Assembly: GCA_033026295.1 (NCBI GenBank) | Contig: CM065187.1 | Span: 20,060,388 to 20,124,387, forward strand | DNA length: 64,000 nt | From: Channa striata | Taxonomy: Eukaryota; Chordata; Actinopteri; Anabantiformes; Channidae | Direction of reading: 5' to 3' | In this document: positions 22,671-34,900 of the stretch, piece after piece | Numbering within the stretch: position 1 is the stretch's first letter | How the letters are laid out: each line of letters begins with the position of its first letter | Notes under the pieces: generated by a model | The model's input: only the letters and a program-made list of their open reading frames with translations | What the model was told of the DNA's origin: nothing | Databases searched by the model: none | Made by a program: the position numbers and the translations under genes

Positions 22671-25600
22671 GTAAGAAAAACACAGAGGTCGGAGGGGAAC
22701 AGAGCGCTAGTGTAAGAAATTCTGTGATAAGTGCATAATATAGCTGTATAACTTGGATATTGATTTTTTTTAACATGACATGAAGTTTGTTTAATGAATT
22801 AACTATGACTATTTGATTATTCAGTCTGTCTAGTCAGTTAGTGATTAATCAATAAATTCTCTATTCTGTATGTAAGTCAGTAGTGAGAAGCAATGAGCTG
22901 ATAAGTGATGTATTTGGTTTGCACTATTTAACACTTTAAACCCGTCACGTTTAGGAGCAGAAACTAGCGATATTGTTTAGTTGTTTTTGCTTGAAAAATT
23001 ACTTTGGATGATTTATTCGTTATAAAAGAAATAACGAATTAATGTTTAGTCAACTAATCAGGTATTCAACGAATTACGTCACCAAAAAGTTACATTTTGA
23101 AGAACGGCATACAAGTGTAACAAAGGGCAATTTAAATTTTGAAAGGCTCATGAATAAAATCGCTCTTTGTACCATTTTTATTTTTGACAAACCAGACAGC
23201 GGAAGCTTACTAAATGTTTAAAGGCAGTGAAAGGTGTCCCTTACAAATAGTGATATTTGGTGACTGACTGCTACGATAAACTGCTTCCACACTGGTTGAA
23301 AAGATAATTGGATCCAAGTATTACTCACATTTCTTTGCCATCTCTCTCTCTGTCCTTGTAAATCTCTTGTGTATATACCAGGAAAATGCACTTGTTGGAC
23401 ACACTAAGATAAACATGACAATGAGAGGTTTTTACCTAAACATTTTGACTTCATTATTCATTTTGACATGATAAGTTTTTGTTTGTTTGATCACTGCTGA
23501 GTTTGTTGCACTGTACCTTCGTCCTACTCTGTAGTGTTGAATGCAGGTTGTGATCTGTTTAATGAAGTGTCACATTTGTAGTGAAAAACAGCCAACAGAG
23601 CTATTGTGAAAGTGTCTTAACAAACGGACAGAACAGTAGAGGATTAAAACTTGTCTTGATTGTACTTGTTTAGATTTTTTCTAAGGATTGTGAAATCAAA
23701 GCTCACACTCCAGCTGCAGCTTCAAAAATGTATTAAAAAATATTGTTAATGTGCATATGTTGGTGGCAAAGTTCTCAAGTTGTATTTATAATATTGAAGT
23801 ATTTCTTTTGTTTCTTACAATGCCCAGTGCCTTTTGCTTATACACACCTAACTGTAGATTACAGAGTCTGAGTAGTGCTGGACCTGCCCACATTTCCCCC
23901 ACTCTCGTTCTAGCTTTCCTTTACCCTCCCAAACCAGCTCTCTAAAGAAACAGCTATGTAATTAGAGTCATAAATCATAGACAACAGAGGGCATTTTGAT
24001 ATACAATATGTTTGAAAGCAATATACAGAGTGGTTTCACCATCTATGTGGATTTTGGGTTTGGGGAGTACAAGGGCGGAGAGCGTGTTTGTCAGCATACT
24101 AAATACTCTAGTCACCGTACCTACAGTATATGTGTTTGGCAGGTTAGGTTCTTTGCATCTACAGATACACACTGTGTGTGAGATCAAGTGTGAGATAGAC
24201 TCTCTTTAATGTTTGTCTCAGTTGCCTTCAATTTTCATGTTTGAGCATGTGGGTGGAACTGAAAGTTATTGTTCATTAAGATCAAACTCAATTAGTCATG
24301 TCATTGTTTTCTGTCTTGTGGTTCACTAATGGATGGCTGTGGAAATGTTATTATTATTATAGCAAGTGCCTAGCATCTGAATTCAAGGCCAAAAGCCTGG
24401 CTTTTTGTGGTCTCAAATTCTTAGTTTGGATTTCCTAAACAACTGTCCAACCAAGTGAGTCCCACTGCTCACTACTGAGGAAATATGCACGTACACATTG
24501 AGATGTATAGTAAACATGAAGTATTTGCTGAAACATGTTTGTAGCAAGTAACTAACTGACTTTGTATGTAAATATTTAACTGCTTTTGACAATTCAAAAT
24601 AACAACCAGAGAGACTTGTGTAAAAGCTAATGAACAGCATTTAGATAAAGTGAAGTTGTTTGTTCCAAGGAGAGAAGGTCAGATTGTTTTTGTCTGTGAT
24701 GGAACTATCTCACCGTCGTGGTTGTTGTAAACTTTACTGTGCACCTTTGCATGACCAAGAAGAAGAAACTATTGCTATTCTTGCACTATACGTATCTCAG
24801 TCAGTGTCCTGTCCTTAGTGTTGTACGCACACAATTATACAGTGGACATTTGTGCTCTTTTAATGCTTTGTGTGTTTATGTGTTGATGAGCATGTGGGTG
24901 ACATTGGCTGTTGCACACTTATCATAACAAGATATTACTGTAATGAGGATCAGGATGCCAACACAATATAATTAATAATCCATCTGGAGGCCATATATAG
25001 TTTATAATTAAATTCTGTGGCCCCTATCAACAGATATATCACTTTAACCCTGATTAATCTTTCTGGCATGCACAGCCTGCTAAACAAATGTATGGCCCAC
25101 TCTACGTCGGATTGCATTCGTGTAGGATTAAAATTTGAGTCGGCACACTGCAGTGTCAGCACGTGTACTGTGTGGCACCATGCCACATGCAGATGTAGTT
25201 GCAGTGGATGGGACCGTCATGGGGACATTATGTGGTGGTTTTGCTGTGTCACTTCAAAAGTGGATAAAATCAGCTGCAGTTTGAACAGCTGTGAGAAATG
25301 TTTATGCAGTGTGTTGTTAACTTTTACTGGTCTTTTAAATATCTCAGGCCTTGTCAGATATTTGTTTGACAGGCACCGTCCAAATTGGTTATATTTAAGT
25401 GTTCAATCTTCAAGCTTTGCATCAGGAACACTCTTCTATGCCAGTACAATAACCACATAAGCTTTTGATAGTTCTATTGACTGTCTGACTGTCGTCAGTG
25501 CTGTTTGTTTGGCTGCTGTGTCCCATAGAGGTAATTATCTATGGCATTGTGTAAATTTATTTGCGTATTGCATATAATAACTTTTAAACTCATATTAATA

Positions 25601-28600
25601 TATTTTTAACAGAGGTATAGCATGAGACAATATCAGTAAGTAATCAAGTATTTAAATTCCCAGGTGACCAGGTTGCTACAGTCCTTTTAATCTCATTCCA
25701 CAATTTCCTAAGAATTCTGGTTTTCAATTTGAGTTAACATAAGACTTTTCATTAATCTCATAACAGATAAGAATATTCAACACATGTAACCTTCGTAACT
25801 GTATAGCCCACAACATGCTTCAACAAGCTTGGATGCTAACGCTAAATTGACATAGATATAATCCCAAAAAATATGGGACAAAATGAGACTACGCAGTCAT
25901 TGAAGAAAACTAACAACAAAAAGTAGGCTAAAGTGAATATAAACTACATTTTGGTCAAAGGCATGACTTACAGTGGAACGTCTCCCTCACGTTGCAGAAA
26001 ATACTGAAATCTATACAGTGTATCGCCATTCAGCCTAAAAATACATAACAAATGTCTGTCCATGTTGCCCAGCCCTTGCGTTTATTTGTGCTGTATGCGT
26101 AGAGGTATGGCATAGTTTATGTGTGTGTGGTCTTTTCTGATACAGTCTTATGCCCATGGATCCTATTTCTTTCCCCCTTTTTTTGCATAGCTATGAGGAA
26201 GTCAATGCAGAGGAGGCACAGGAGGAGCAAATATGTATGACCTATGTCTGCATGGCAAAACCTATTGCACGGTGTATCTTTCTAACATGACACCCCCCTG
26301 GAATAATACATTCAGTGTTTTAGCACATATAGTTTTGGCCAGTAAATCTAACAGTTAGGATAACTGTATTCTCATCAAGGTATGTTGCAGAAATGTGGGA
26401 AGATAGCAACCATGCAACCTGACCCAGATTGTTGTAAACAAGCCACAACTTTAGACAGATTATATAAACTACTTTGCTTAGAGATAAAACTGAAAGCACA
26501 TGGATATTTAAAAAGATTGTAATAATATTTAATTTCACAGGAAAAGGTTGTGAGTTCACAACCAAATGCCCTTGCCCAAAATCAAGCCAGGAAGACTGTG
26601 TGTAAACTGTATGGATGTTTATAGTTTAGGTGACAAATCCTTGCTGTCATTTTAAAGTTTGGCTGACTTGTCAAACTGTCTATACTAGCTGTCCATGTCT
26701 CTTGCTTGTTATCATGTCTCAATACTCCATTTTATGAGTATACACTAGATTTTTTTCTTGTTTGTTGATAACTTGATTCTAACTTAATTCTTGAAGAAAA
26801 TGTACCACAGTGATGCAAATGAGGAATCTTCAGATTAGGGTTTCTTGCTCTTTTATATTTTTCTATACCCTTAAATCTGCTTTGACATTGATTTAAGATA
26901 AACAAACGTACCATAGTTTCACCATAGTTCCAAACAGACCAATAAAGTCTGTGTAAACAAAAGTCCTAAACTGAACCAGGTTTCTGGCTGTTACAACAAA
27001 AATGGATCAAGGGCGCACAAAAAGCAAACACCGTTCGCATGAATAAATCTATATCTTGCATTCTTGAGAATACCCAGTTTTTAGATTGACAACTTGAGAT
27101 GTTGATCCCTGGAAAAAGCAGCATGGACAATAGATTTACATGGTCTTCAATAAAAAGGCATGGCAACTTCTCTCAACTATAGCACTACAATTGTGTTTTT
27201 GCGAAGGTGCACCTTTGAGTGTTTGGTAAGACAACACAGATAAAAAGCCATGACACTTTTCTCGTGTCACAGACCTTTCAGAACTTTGGAAAACTACTAA
27301 CGTATACATATTCATCCAAGGCTGTAGGAGCAGTGAGGGTTCATCTGAACATAGCACTGAAGCAATACATTATTTGCACAAACAAAAACCTTGCACTTCG
27401 AGATATTTTACGTGAAGACTTTAGAGAACATTGGCCAGAAAGAGACAAACACAAACATGCAAATTCAAGTTGTCACCTGTACAAGGAAATGTAAACCAAA
27501 TTTAGCATCTCTTTAATTGGATTTTATGCGGAGAAATGTTTCCTTATAGGCAATGAATCACAAGGTTTTTATGGTTTCTATGGTAACCAGCAAGGGGATT
27601 AGTAAATCCAATTGAGTCGTTATTCAAATCAACAAAAAGGCACTCGCCACTTCCTGACAACACTGAATATGCCTACTGTAAACATATGGAAATGTTATAT
27701 TTTATGCTAAATTATTGTATTTCCTTGTGGATGATTATATGTACAAATGAAAGAATGTATTCATGATGGATAACTGCACATACAGAGGGAACATACAGTG
27801 TTCAAGTCCATGGCTTATCACTTGTCTCTCTCAGTGTTTTTATCAGTTTATCACATACATGCACGCGCATACGGTGGGAGTATTGATGATGTAAGCAGGT
27901 GGCTTAATGTACTCAGACGAAACGGAAAACAGGAAAAAGAGGAAAACAAACTCCACTCCCAAAGGTTCCCCCTTCCGTCCAAAATACATCACTTCCTGTC
28001 ACATAACTCCCCACCTTCCACTTTTTGTATCAGCTGATAACTCAACATTGTCCAAAACATTGTTTGAAAGGAGATTAGCTGAGGTTATAATAACGTGATA
28101 TGACGTAGTAAACTACTGCTGAACAGCTTGTGGTGTCTCTGTAGAACCAAACAGTGGAGACTACACTGTCCTAAATAGCTGTACTCCTCCTGTGTCCTGT
28201 CCTCGATCTCGCTCCGAATAGCTGCCCACATAAAGACACACTGCATATACGTGCATTGCACTCTGTACATAAACATGCAGGAGTGGCACCTTTTCTCGTT
28301 CAGACTGAACAACGCTGAGATAAAAAGTCCCTGGGTGACGTGAATAAACCTAGTAATATACAGACCTCTAAATGAAGACAAACACAAACACACCCACAAT
28401 GTGTCTGTGCATGTTAGAGAGAGAGCGAGACTCTGAGATTTGTGTTTATATCATGGATTCCCACTCTGTATAATGTGTTGCTGATCAAAGGGATAAATAG
28501 ACTTATAGGTCATGTTCAGTGCCAGATAGAATTCATGTTAAGTGCCTGTTTTTGTGTGTATCTTTTCGTCATGTTTGAGTACATGTGTGTCTCAAGTGTC

Positions 28601-30250
28601 TGTGTGTAGACTTGTTAACAGATTTACACTGGCTAAGTTGGCTTTGCTGAAAGCATCTAAAATCAGAGGGCTTCTTTCCTCTTTTTCTCGGAAAAGCTGC
28701 AGCTGGCATTCAAGCTTTTGGGTTTTGTATAAGCTTAATTTTGTTCATCTTAGAACTTGCTGTTACTATTACTTCATCCTGCAGATATATTGGAGCAGGG
28801 CAGTTTTCTGAGCTGTTCTTTGACACAAATACAAACAAGCACCTAAAAACAGAGTGAGGACAACTGCAGTCAGATGGTAGTGGGTAATCGTATGTCAGGA
28901 AGTGTACATACAGGTGAGACCTGTTACATTTACATTTTGTACAATGTACAAAGCAAGCAAAAACTCAGAGAATCGTTATCATTTAAATGATCGTTTAATT
29001 ATAATAATTAATAATTATAATATATTAATATTATATATTTTATATATGTGATATTAAATATATATAATATATTTAATTATATATAATTATAAGAATTAAT
29101 TAAATTATCATTTAATTATATAGTTTAAGTGAAAGATCCAACCGATGCTCAACCGATGCTCATGCTGTGGCCAGGGGTAGAGGGATTAATAAGTTTTGCA
29201 TTCACAATAATTCCCTGCCTCAGAATTGACTATATTACTGCTAAATCCCCCAACTCATATGGCCATCAAACAAAATCAGTCTATTGTTTCATATGACAAT
29301 GAGATCTATGACTGAAGGAAGCTCGTGACCCTTTATGTGGATTGTGAATGCATTCCACAAATTCCACCATAAGGGACACAAAGAATAACAGAATTAAATA
29401 GAAAAACAGGAGTGGATGTTAATTTTTATTTAAATGTGGTCATGTCAGTAAGTGTTACAACACTTTGTATTAACTCTTAATTTACTCACTTGGGATGGGG
29501 TGTCTAAAAAAGGTTTTATAGGATAATAAAACCAGGGCACTTTTCTGAGTGAAATTGTGATATTGTTCATTACCAAAGCCATAAGTGTTTTATTTCATCC
29601 CAGTACGACACTGATTTTAGACTTTGTTCCCCTGTCCCTTTCCGATTTGTCTGACCTGAATTTAAAGTCGAGTTGCCACATAGATTAAATAAGCACGGGA
29701 TTACTTAGACCATTTACTCTAAATGACCATTTACCATTTAGAGGTGATGGACAATAAAATTTGTGGCGCAGTCTATGGACGTTTCTCGTGTGTGTCGTTG
29801 TGCTGGTCCCACTGCATTTGCAAGCTGGGTGCTTTTTTCTCTTATACAGAGGATTGATTGCAGAGATTTCCCTCGTAAGCAGTCGCTTAAATGTCAACAA
29901 CAGAATGTGGGCTATTCACACTGTAATCCTGACATTGTCTCTTTGTTTTGTGTCACATGGTTTCACTGTGTTTGTGTGTACTGTCTCCCACTGTGTATTC
30001 ATATGGCTAAGAATTTTCATAATTATGCCATGTTTAAAGCAAAGTACTGAAATGATTTTAGAATTTATTACTGCTATTTTAAATAGCTAAAATAAATATA
30101 TATTTTTGAATTTTCCAAACACAAGAACATTTTTACAGTTTTCTAACATGTCACACAGTCTCTATGTAAACTTTAATCTTTAGCTATAGGGTTAAAATTA
30201 GTTTTCAAGAATTGCATTTTGCTGTTGTACTGAATTAGTAATGGATTTTA
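22671..30250 (+). other. Intron, no supported gene
   Basis: About 7.6 kb of AT-rich intron. A 147-codon open frame at 25017-25460 is Cys/Ser-rich, has no recognisable family and no supporting splice context. The AT-rich palindromic block at 28978-29125 is listed separately. I see no exon or clear transposon. Confidence 0.6.
28978..29125. repeat. AT-rich palindromic low-complexity block
   Basis: About 150 bp of nearly pure A/T, rich in self-complementary units such as ATCATTTAAATGAT and TTAATTATAATAATTAATAA. Just downstream, AACCGATGCTC is tandemly duplicated (29140-29150 and 29151-29161). Confidence 0.8.
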
Positions 30251-30380
30251 CGGGCAGCACAGTTCTTGCCTTACAGCTTGAATGTCCCTGTTCAAATTCC
30301 TGGCCAGCTGCAGCTACTCTCTGTGGAGTTTGCAAGTTCTCTCCATGCTTGCACGGGTTTCATCTAGGTACCCCGGTGTC
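30251..30380 (+). repeat. Common teleost dispersed repeat, 5' part (split copy)
   Basis: This is the sense-strand relative of the repeat at 7509-7810: CGGGCAGCACAG...CTTGCCTTACAGC, a degenerate B-box-like TGTTCAAATTCC, then TGTGGAGTTTGCAAGTTCTC and GGGTTTCATCTAGGTACCCC. It stops abruptly where an unrelated SINE begins. The matching downstream part resumes at 30616. Confidence 0.7.
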
Positions 30381-30615
30381 ACCAATCCTCCAGTTGTTGG
30401 TTAGACCCCTGACTCCTCCAGTCACATGTTGAAGTGTCCTTGACTAAGACACTGAACCCACACTAAGTTGCTCCCGGTGAGTGTTGGCCAGCTGCATAGC
30501 AGCTCCCCCATCGGTGTGTGTATGATTGTGAGTTTGAATGGGTAAATAAGAAGCAGTGTAAAGCACTTTGAGTACTAACAGGTAGAAATGCAATATATAA
30601 GTCCAGACCATTTAC
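30381..30615 (+). mobile_element. SINE inserted into the dispersed repeat
   Basis: It contains CCAGTTGTTGGTTAGACCCC, then GAAGTGTCCTTGACTAAGAC and ACTGAACCC, then a GTGTAAAGCACTTTGAGTAC and ATATATAAGTCCAGACCATTTA tail. This is the same family as 40530-40757. The A-box end is missing, so the copy is 5'-incomplete. It interrupts the repeat at 30251-30380 / 30616-30690. Confidence 0.75.
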
Positions 30616-30690
30616 ATGCATTTTAGGTTAAGTGGTGATTGTGAATTGCCCATAGGTGTGCATGTGAGCGTGAATGGTTGTCTGTCTGTG
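30616..30690 (+). repeat. Common teleost dispersed repeat, 3' part (split copy)
   Basis: TTAGGTTAAGTGGTGATT, GAATTGCCCATAGGTGTG and GAGCGTGAATGGTTGTCTGT follow in the order expected downstream of the 30251-30380 segment. This shows that the SINE split one older copy. Confidence 0.7.
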
Positions 30691-33600
30691 AATGTTTCTC
30701 AAAATGCAAAGCTCAACAAAAGGCATTTCTGCAAAAGTTCTAGAGCTAGATTTACTAGTCATGTGAAGGCATTTTCTGGTATTTACAGTGTAAAATTTTA
30801 AGCATAAGTAACATCAAAACCTTTATTTTAATACAGAACAAGTGTGAGAGAAAATGAGTGTCTTATTTTAGTCATTTAGTGTTCGCTAAGTTAACTTAGA
30901 ATGGATGGGAACATGAACATTAGGTCTTTGTTACTAACTGATTTTGGGGAAACCCCAACAGTTTCCACAAAGTATAATTATCACATAATAAAAGTTATTT
31001 GGTTACTAATGAAATTACTGTATTCCTGTTACCAGATTAAATTTACTATATGTACACATTGTACTGGATTGCTGGAGGTCTTTCTGTGCTCATCTCAAGT
31101 GATCGCTTCATTGGTGAGACCTCTCTCATTTTGCATTCCCTCAGTCACTTTTTATTTGTGCTCTTTTTTCCTTTAATCATGAAGAAAAGGAATTCACCCC
31201 CTCGACTCCTCCTCATTCTCCTCCATCTTGCTTATCAGTTTGTCTCTGGCCAGCAGTGTCACACAGACTCTTCTGTTCTCTTTCTTTCTCTAGTTTTGTA
31301 TAATGAGTTTTGCTTGGGATGGGACATTCTGCAATTTGGCCTTTACTCTAGAGCTAAGTGTGAGTGGGAAGAGCAGGAAGAAAAGACAGCGTGCATGGAC
31401 GGCACCAGTCTGTCAGTATAACAGCAGGAGTATGTTAGTACAGTTGAAGTTCAGCTTTACTAAGACTTTTGGTTTGTGCTCGGCAAATTTGGAAAGCAAC
31501 TCACAATATTAACCTAACACACATTTTGACATAAGAATCTTATTACTTGTTTCTTTATCAGTTTTCAGTCCAATACTCTGTCATTGCACCCTGGTTGAAT
31601 GTGCAGTTCTGTAATAAAGGTTTAACTGTCAAATAGATCATAATATGGAGTTTTACACTTTACATTTTTTATATTTAAAAAGATTGCATTGTTATTAGTT
31701 CACTAGACATGGAAAGTTTAGAAATGGTAAGTTTACAGTGAATTAAGTCCTCTTGGGCTCCCTAAACCCCCTTTATAGCATCATTTTTCTCTTTCTCTCC
31801 ACGTGACATCCTCACAAACAGATGAACAAAGTAAAGACAGGAAATGAAATGGTCAACCTAATATTTAAATGGTCGTCACATATGATAAGTGGAAAATGCA
31901 GCATGTCAGATCTTAATGTGATATCAAAATGCATATGATGATGAAATATATGCTTTACCATGCAACAGTAGTTGAAAACTTTGTCACATATTTGTTATTG
32001 AGTATCTATTTTATTATTATATTAATATATAATATTATTTTATTGTTCTGTATCTTTTGATTCGGTGGTATTACTACAAACACTATCAACATATTAACAT
32101 ACTAATTTACTCAAAAGTAATTGGACAGTACCATCAAGACATGGTGTCACACTGGGAAGTTTGTTATATTAGTCAAAGTGAACAGCAACATATTTTTACT
32201 AATGTCATGTGATTGTACAGTACCTCTCTATTTTCAAACCTTCTGTATTGCTGTATATAATGTCCAACCACAAGAAAGATGTGGATTGAATCCAATTCCT
32301 AATCTACTAATGTATTTGTATTTGATAAAATCCTCAAGCAATATCAAGAGTTGTAAAGGACATAGATTAACTAAGAGCAGTGGTCCGCCGTTGTACGTTA
32401 GTGTGTTTTCCACAAGGCGTCAGTGTTGGCCAAGTTGTGAGAGACAGACATGCGTCCCATAGTCTGCTCTCATTATAAAATATAACGACTCATTTTGAAC
32501 AGTTTGCATTGTCTGTAACTAGAGCTAAAACAAACTGTTGAGTAAATCATTAGTTGAACAAGACATTTGGAACATGTTGTACCTATTTTCTGACTTGAAA
32601 TACTCCTAGTGAATGACTGACTGAAGAATACTGTACAGAACAATTGGTTCTAAAAACAAATTATTAGTTTCATCCTTTTCAGGTGAAGAGACACAGAACG
32701 AAACAGACAAAAACTGCTCCTGTCCTTCTGTCTGACATTTACAAGAGTTTCTCGCCGTTTACGGCAAAACAGCAATGACTTTATTGTCTATAATAAAGCT
32801 GTCTTTTAGATAGTAAACTATTACCGGCCCAAGGAGATTCTTGCAGCAGTACATATCAGTTTTGGCTTATCTACTTCACATAATCCATATTAATATCTTT
32901 TGTCATTTTTAGACTTCAGATCCTGGGCAACAATTTTGCCCAGACTCTCAATCTTTGAATCTCTATTATCTTTCTTATCACATGCTGGTCTGTTTTGTTA
33001 TTTCAGAGAAGTCTAATCCCCATGACTCCCTCTGAGGTGTTTTGCTCTAATGGATGACTCTATTTCAGGTGCAATAGCCAGTATGTGCCACATTGTGTGT
33101 GAAACCCACAATCCATGTCGAGACAATGGAGTGATCTGTGCTGGCAATCGATACATCTCTCTTTGTATTTTTGTTTTGTTCTGAAAGTGGAATTAGTTCC
33201 ATTTTCCCCTCAGCTGGATACTTCACCAGCATTTGTAAGCAGTGTTTTATATCTTAACAGGCTCAGTGACTTTCAAGGTTCTTGCACATTTACATTCACA
33301 GCCATGTATCTGCTATTCTCAGAAGCCTTTTTTTTTGCCAAGTCAACTCAGTCACCACTGTTCATACATCCAAATTTTGATTTGATTGTGTGTTGATGTT
33401 TAAGGTGACACTAGAGCAACTGAGCATGCATCTAATGAATATAGAGGCCATTCAAGGTAGATTAAAAAGATAATTGCTCTTAAACCAAAATCATAAAGCT
33501 TATATTACAGTGTTACAATTACTGAGCGTGTACACTCAACTAAAGCTGTTCACATCTCCTAAGACATGTGGATTTGAACAAAAGAAAAAAAATACCAGAA

Positions 33601-34445
33601 GCTCATCTATGTAGCACTTTCTCTCTGATCTGATTTTTCACTTCTATGGTTACGTCATAAGACATTTTTGCTTACCTTTGACTCTCTATTTTTTTCCTGG
33701 CCTCAAAAAGCAAACGCCAGTAATTCTTTCTTTCTTTCTTTCTTCCAGGCTTTAATTTGGTTTGAGTAACACAATATTATTTAGCCCCTTTGGGTCTTTG
33801 TTGTTTTGATTCTAAAGAGGAGCAGGAAGCCTCCTGCCTGATGATTCTGTACTCAGTGTATCTAATGGCTGATGTTGATCGCTACAGTCAGCTGAATGCA
33901 TTCATCATGATGCATATATATTCAAGTCATTATTGCATCTGTATCAGCCTGCCAGCTTTTGTTCTTTTCATTGTGTTCCTAGGCGTTTGGAGTTCAGTGT
34001 GGTGATTAACTGGAAAGTCAACAATTAAATACCAAATGGAAATCCCTTATTTTGAAGTGACGTCATAAAACAAAACTTGGTAAACAGTATTATAGCTTGT
34101 ACACTCCATTAGGCCGCATTAGATATGAAGAACAATCAATATTTTACTAAAACCAAAAACAACAATGTGTTTAAAGGCAAGACATATAGCTAGTCAGAAT
34201 ACTTGCTGGTTGGTCAGTTGACTATAAGACAAATAACGTATCAATTAATTCTGTCTCCCTTTTACCCAAAGGCAATATAGATAATGGCCAAAAGGCTTTT
34301 AACCTTTAGCACTCAAATGTTCATCTTGATTTGTAGCTTTTTAGGTGAGCTGATCTGACCATATACAGTGCAATACCTCTAAAAGTTTAAATAGGACAAA
34401 TAACCCAAAGTCGTATCTTACAGTGCAGATGAAAAATAGGATTAA
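30691..34445 (+). other. Intron, no supported gene
   Basis: AT-rich intron with a (TTTC)n run at about 33725-33744. Open frames of 100-120 codons (31050-31421 and 32121-32462) have no recognisable family. Confidence 0.6.
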
Positions 34446-34900
34446 CAAGAATATACAACTTTATTGATCACACAGTGGGGAAATTCTTGTGTTACAGCAG
34501 CAATAAGAACAAAAAACAGGATCAAAATACAAGTATTAACTGTGCAAACAAGGTATTAAAAAATAAAGGATAAGGAATCTTGCGATTTGCCATATTTGCA
34601 TATTAACAGTGGGGAAAAAAAGATAACAGATGAATATTGCACATCTCCTGGATTTTTGCACAACTATAATATAAACTGTGTAATTGCACATTGTGTATCG
34701 CTGCAGTGATGCATTGTACAGTCTGATTGCTGTGGGGTGGGAGGGGTTATCCATGATGGATGTTAGTTTGACCAATATGCTTCTGTTCACCACCAAGCCG
34801 GCTCTCTTTACCAGCCTGTTAAGTCTCTTCCTGTCTCTGACCGTAATGCCCCCTTTTTCAAATGTTTGGGGGTCTGTCCAGCACTACAGAGGTTCACCAC
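34446..34900 (-). mobile_element. Antisense non-LTR retrotransposon 3' fragment, internally deleted
   Basis: The minus strand reads ITVRDRKRLNRLVKRAGLVV, RSILVKLTSIMDNPSHP and AIRLYNASLQRYTM, the C-terminal end of a fish LINE polyprotein. SHP joins AIRLYN directly, where related copies carry about 35 more residues ending in a (R)RSF(V/L)P-type motif, so there is an in-frame internal deletion. On the + strand the left end TACAACTTTATTGATCACAC is the complement of the family's ...GATCAATAAAGTTGTA 3' end. No catalytic RT or endonuclease region remains. I assign it to the Rex1/CR1/L2-like group only tentatively. Confidence 0.75.

Noticed and set aside
25017..25460. 147-codon open frame on + strand
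   Set aside because: Composition is Ser/Cys-rich and unpatterned, with no family resemblance and no supporting exon structure.
27136..27494. Possible Tc1-like transposase remnant on the minus strand (SDEPS...)
   Set aside because: A two- or three-residue resemblance only; the rest does not follow any transposase pattern.
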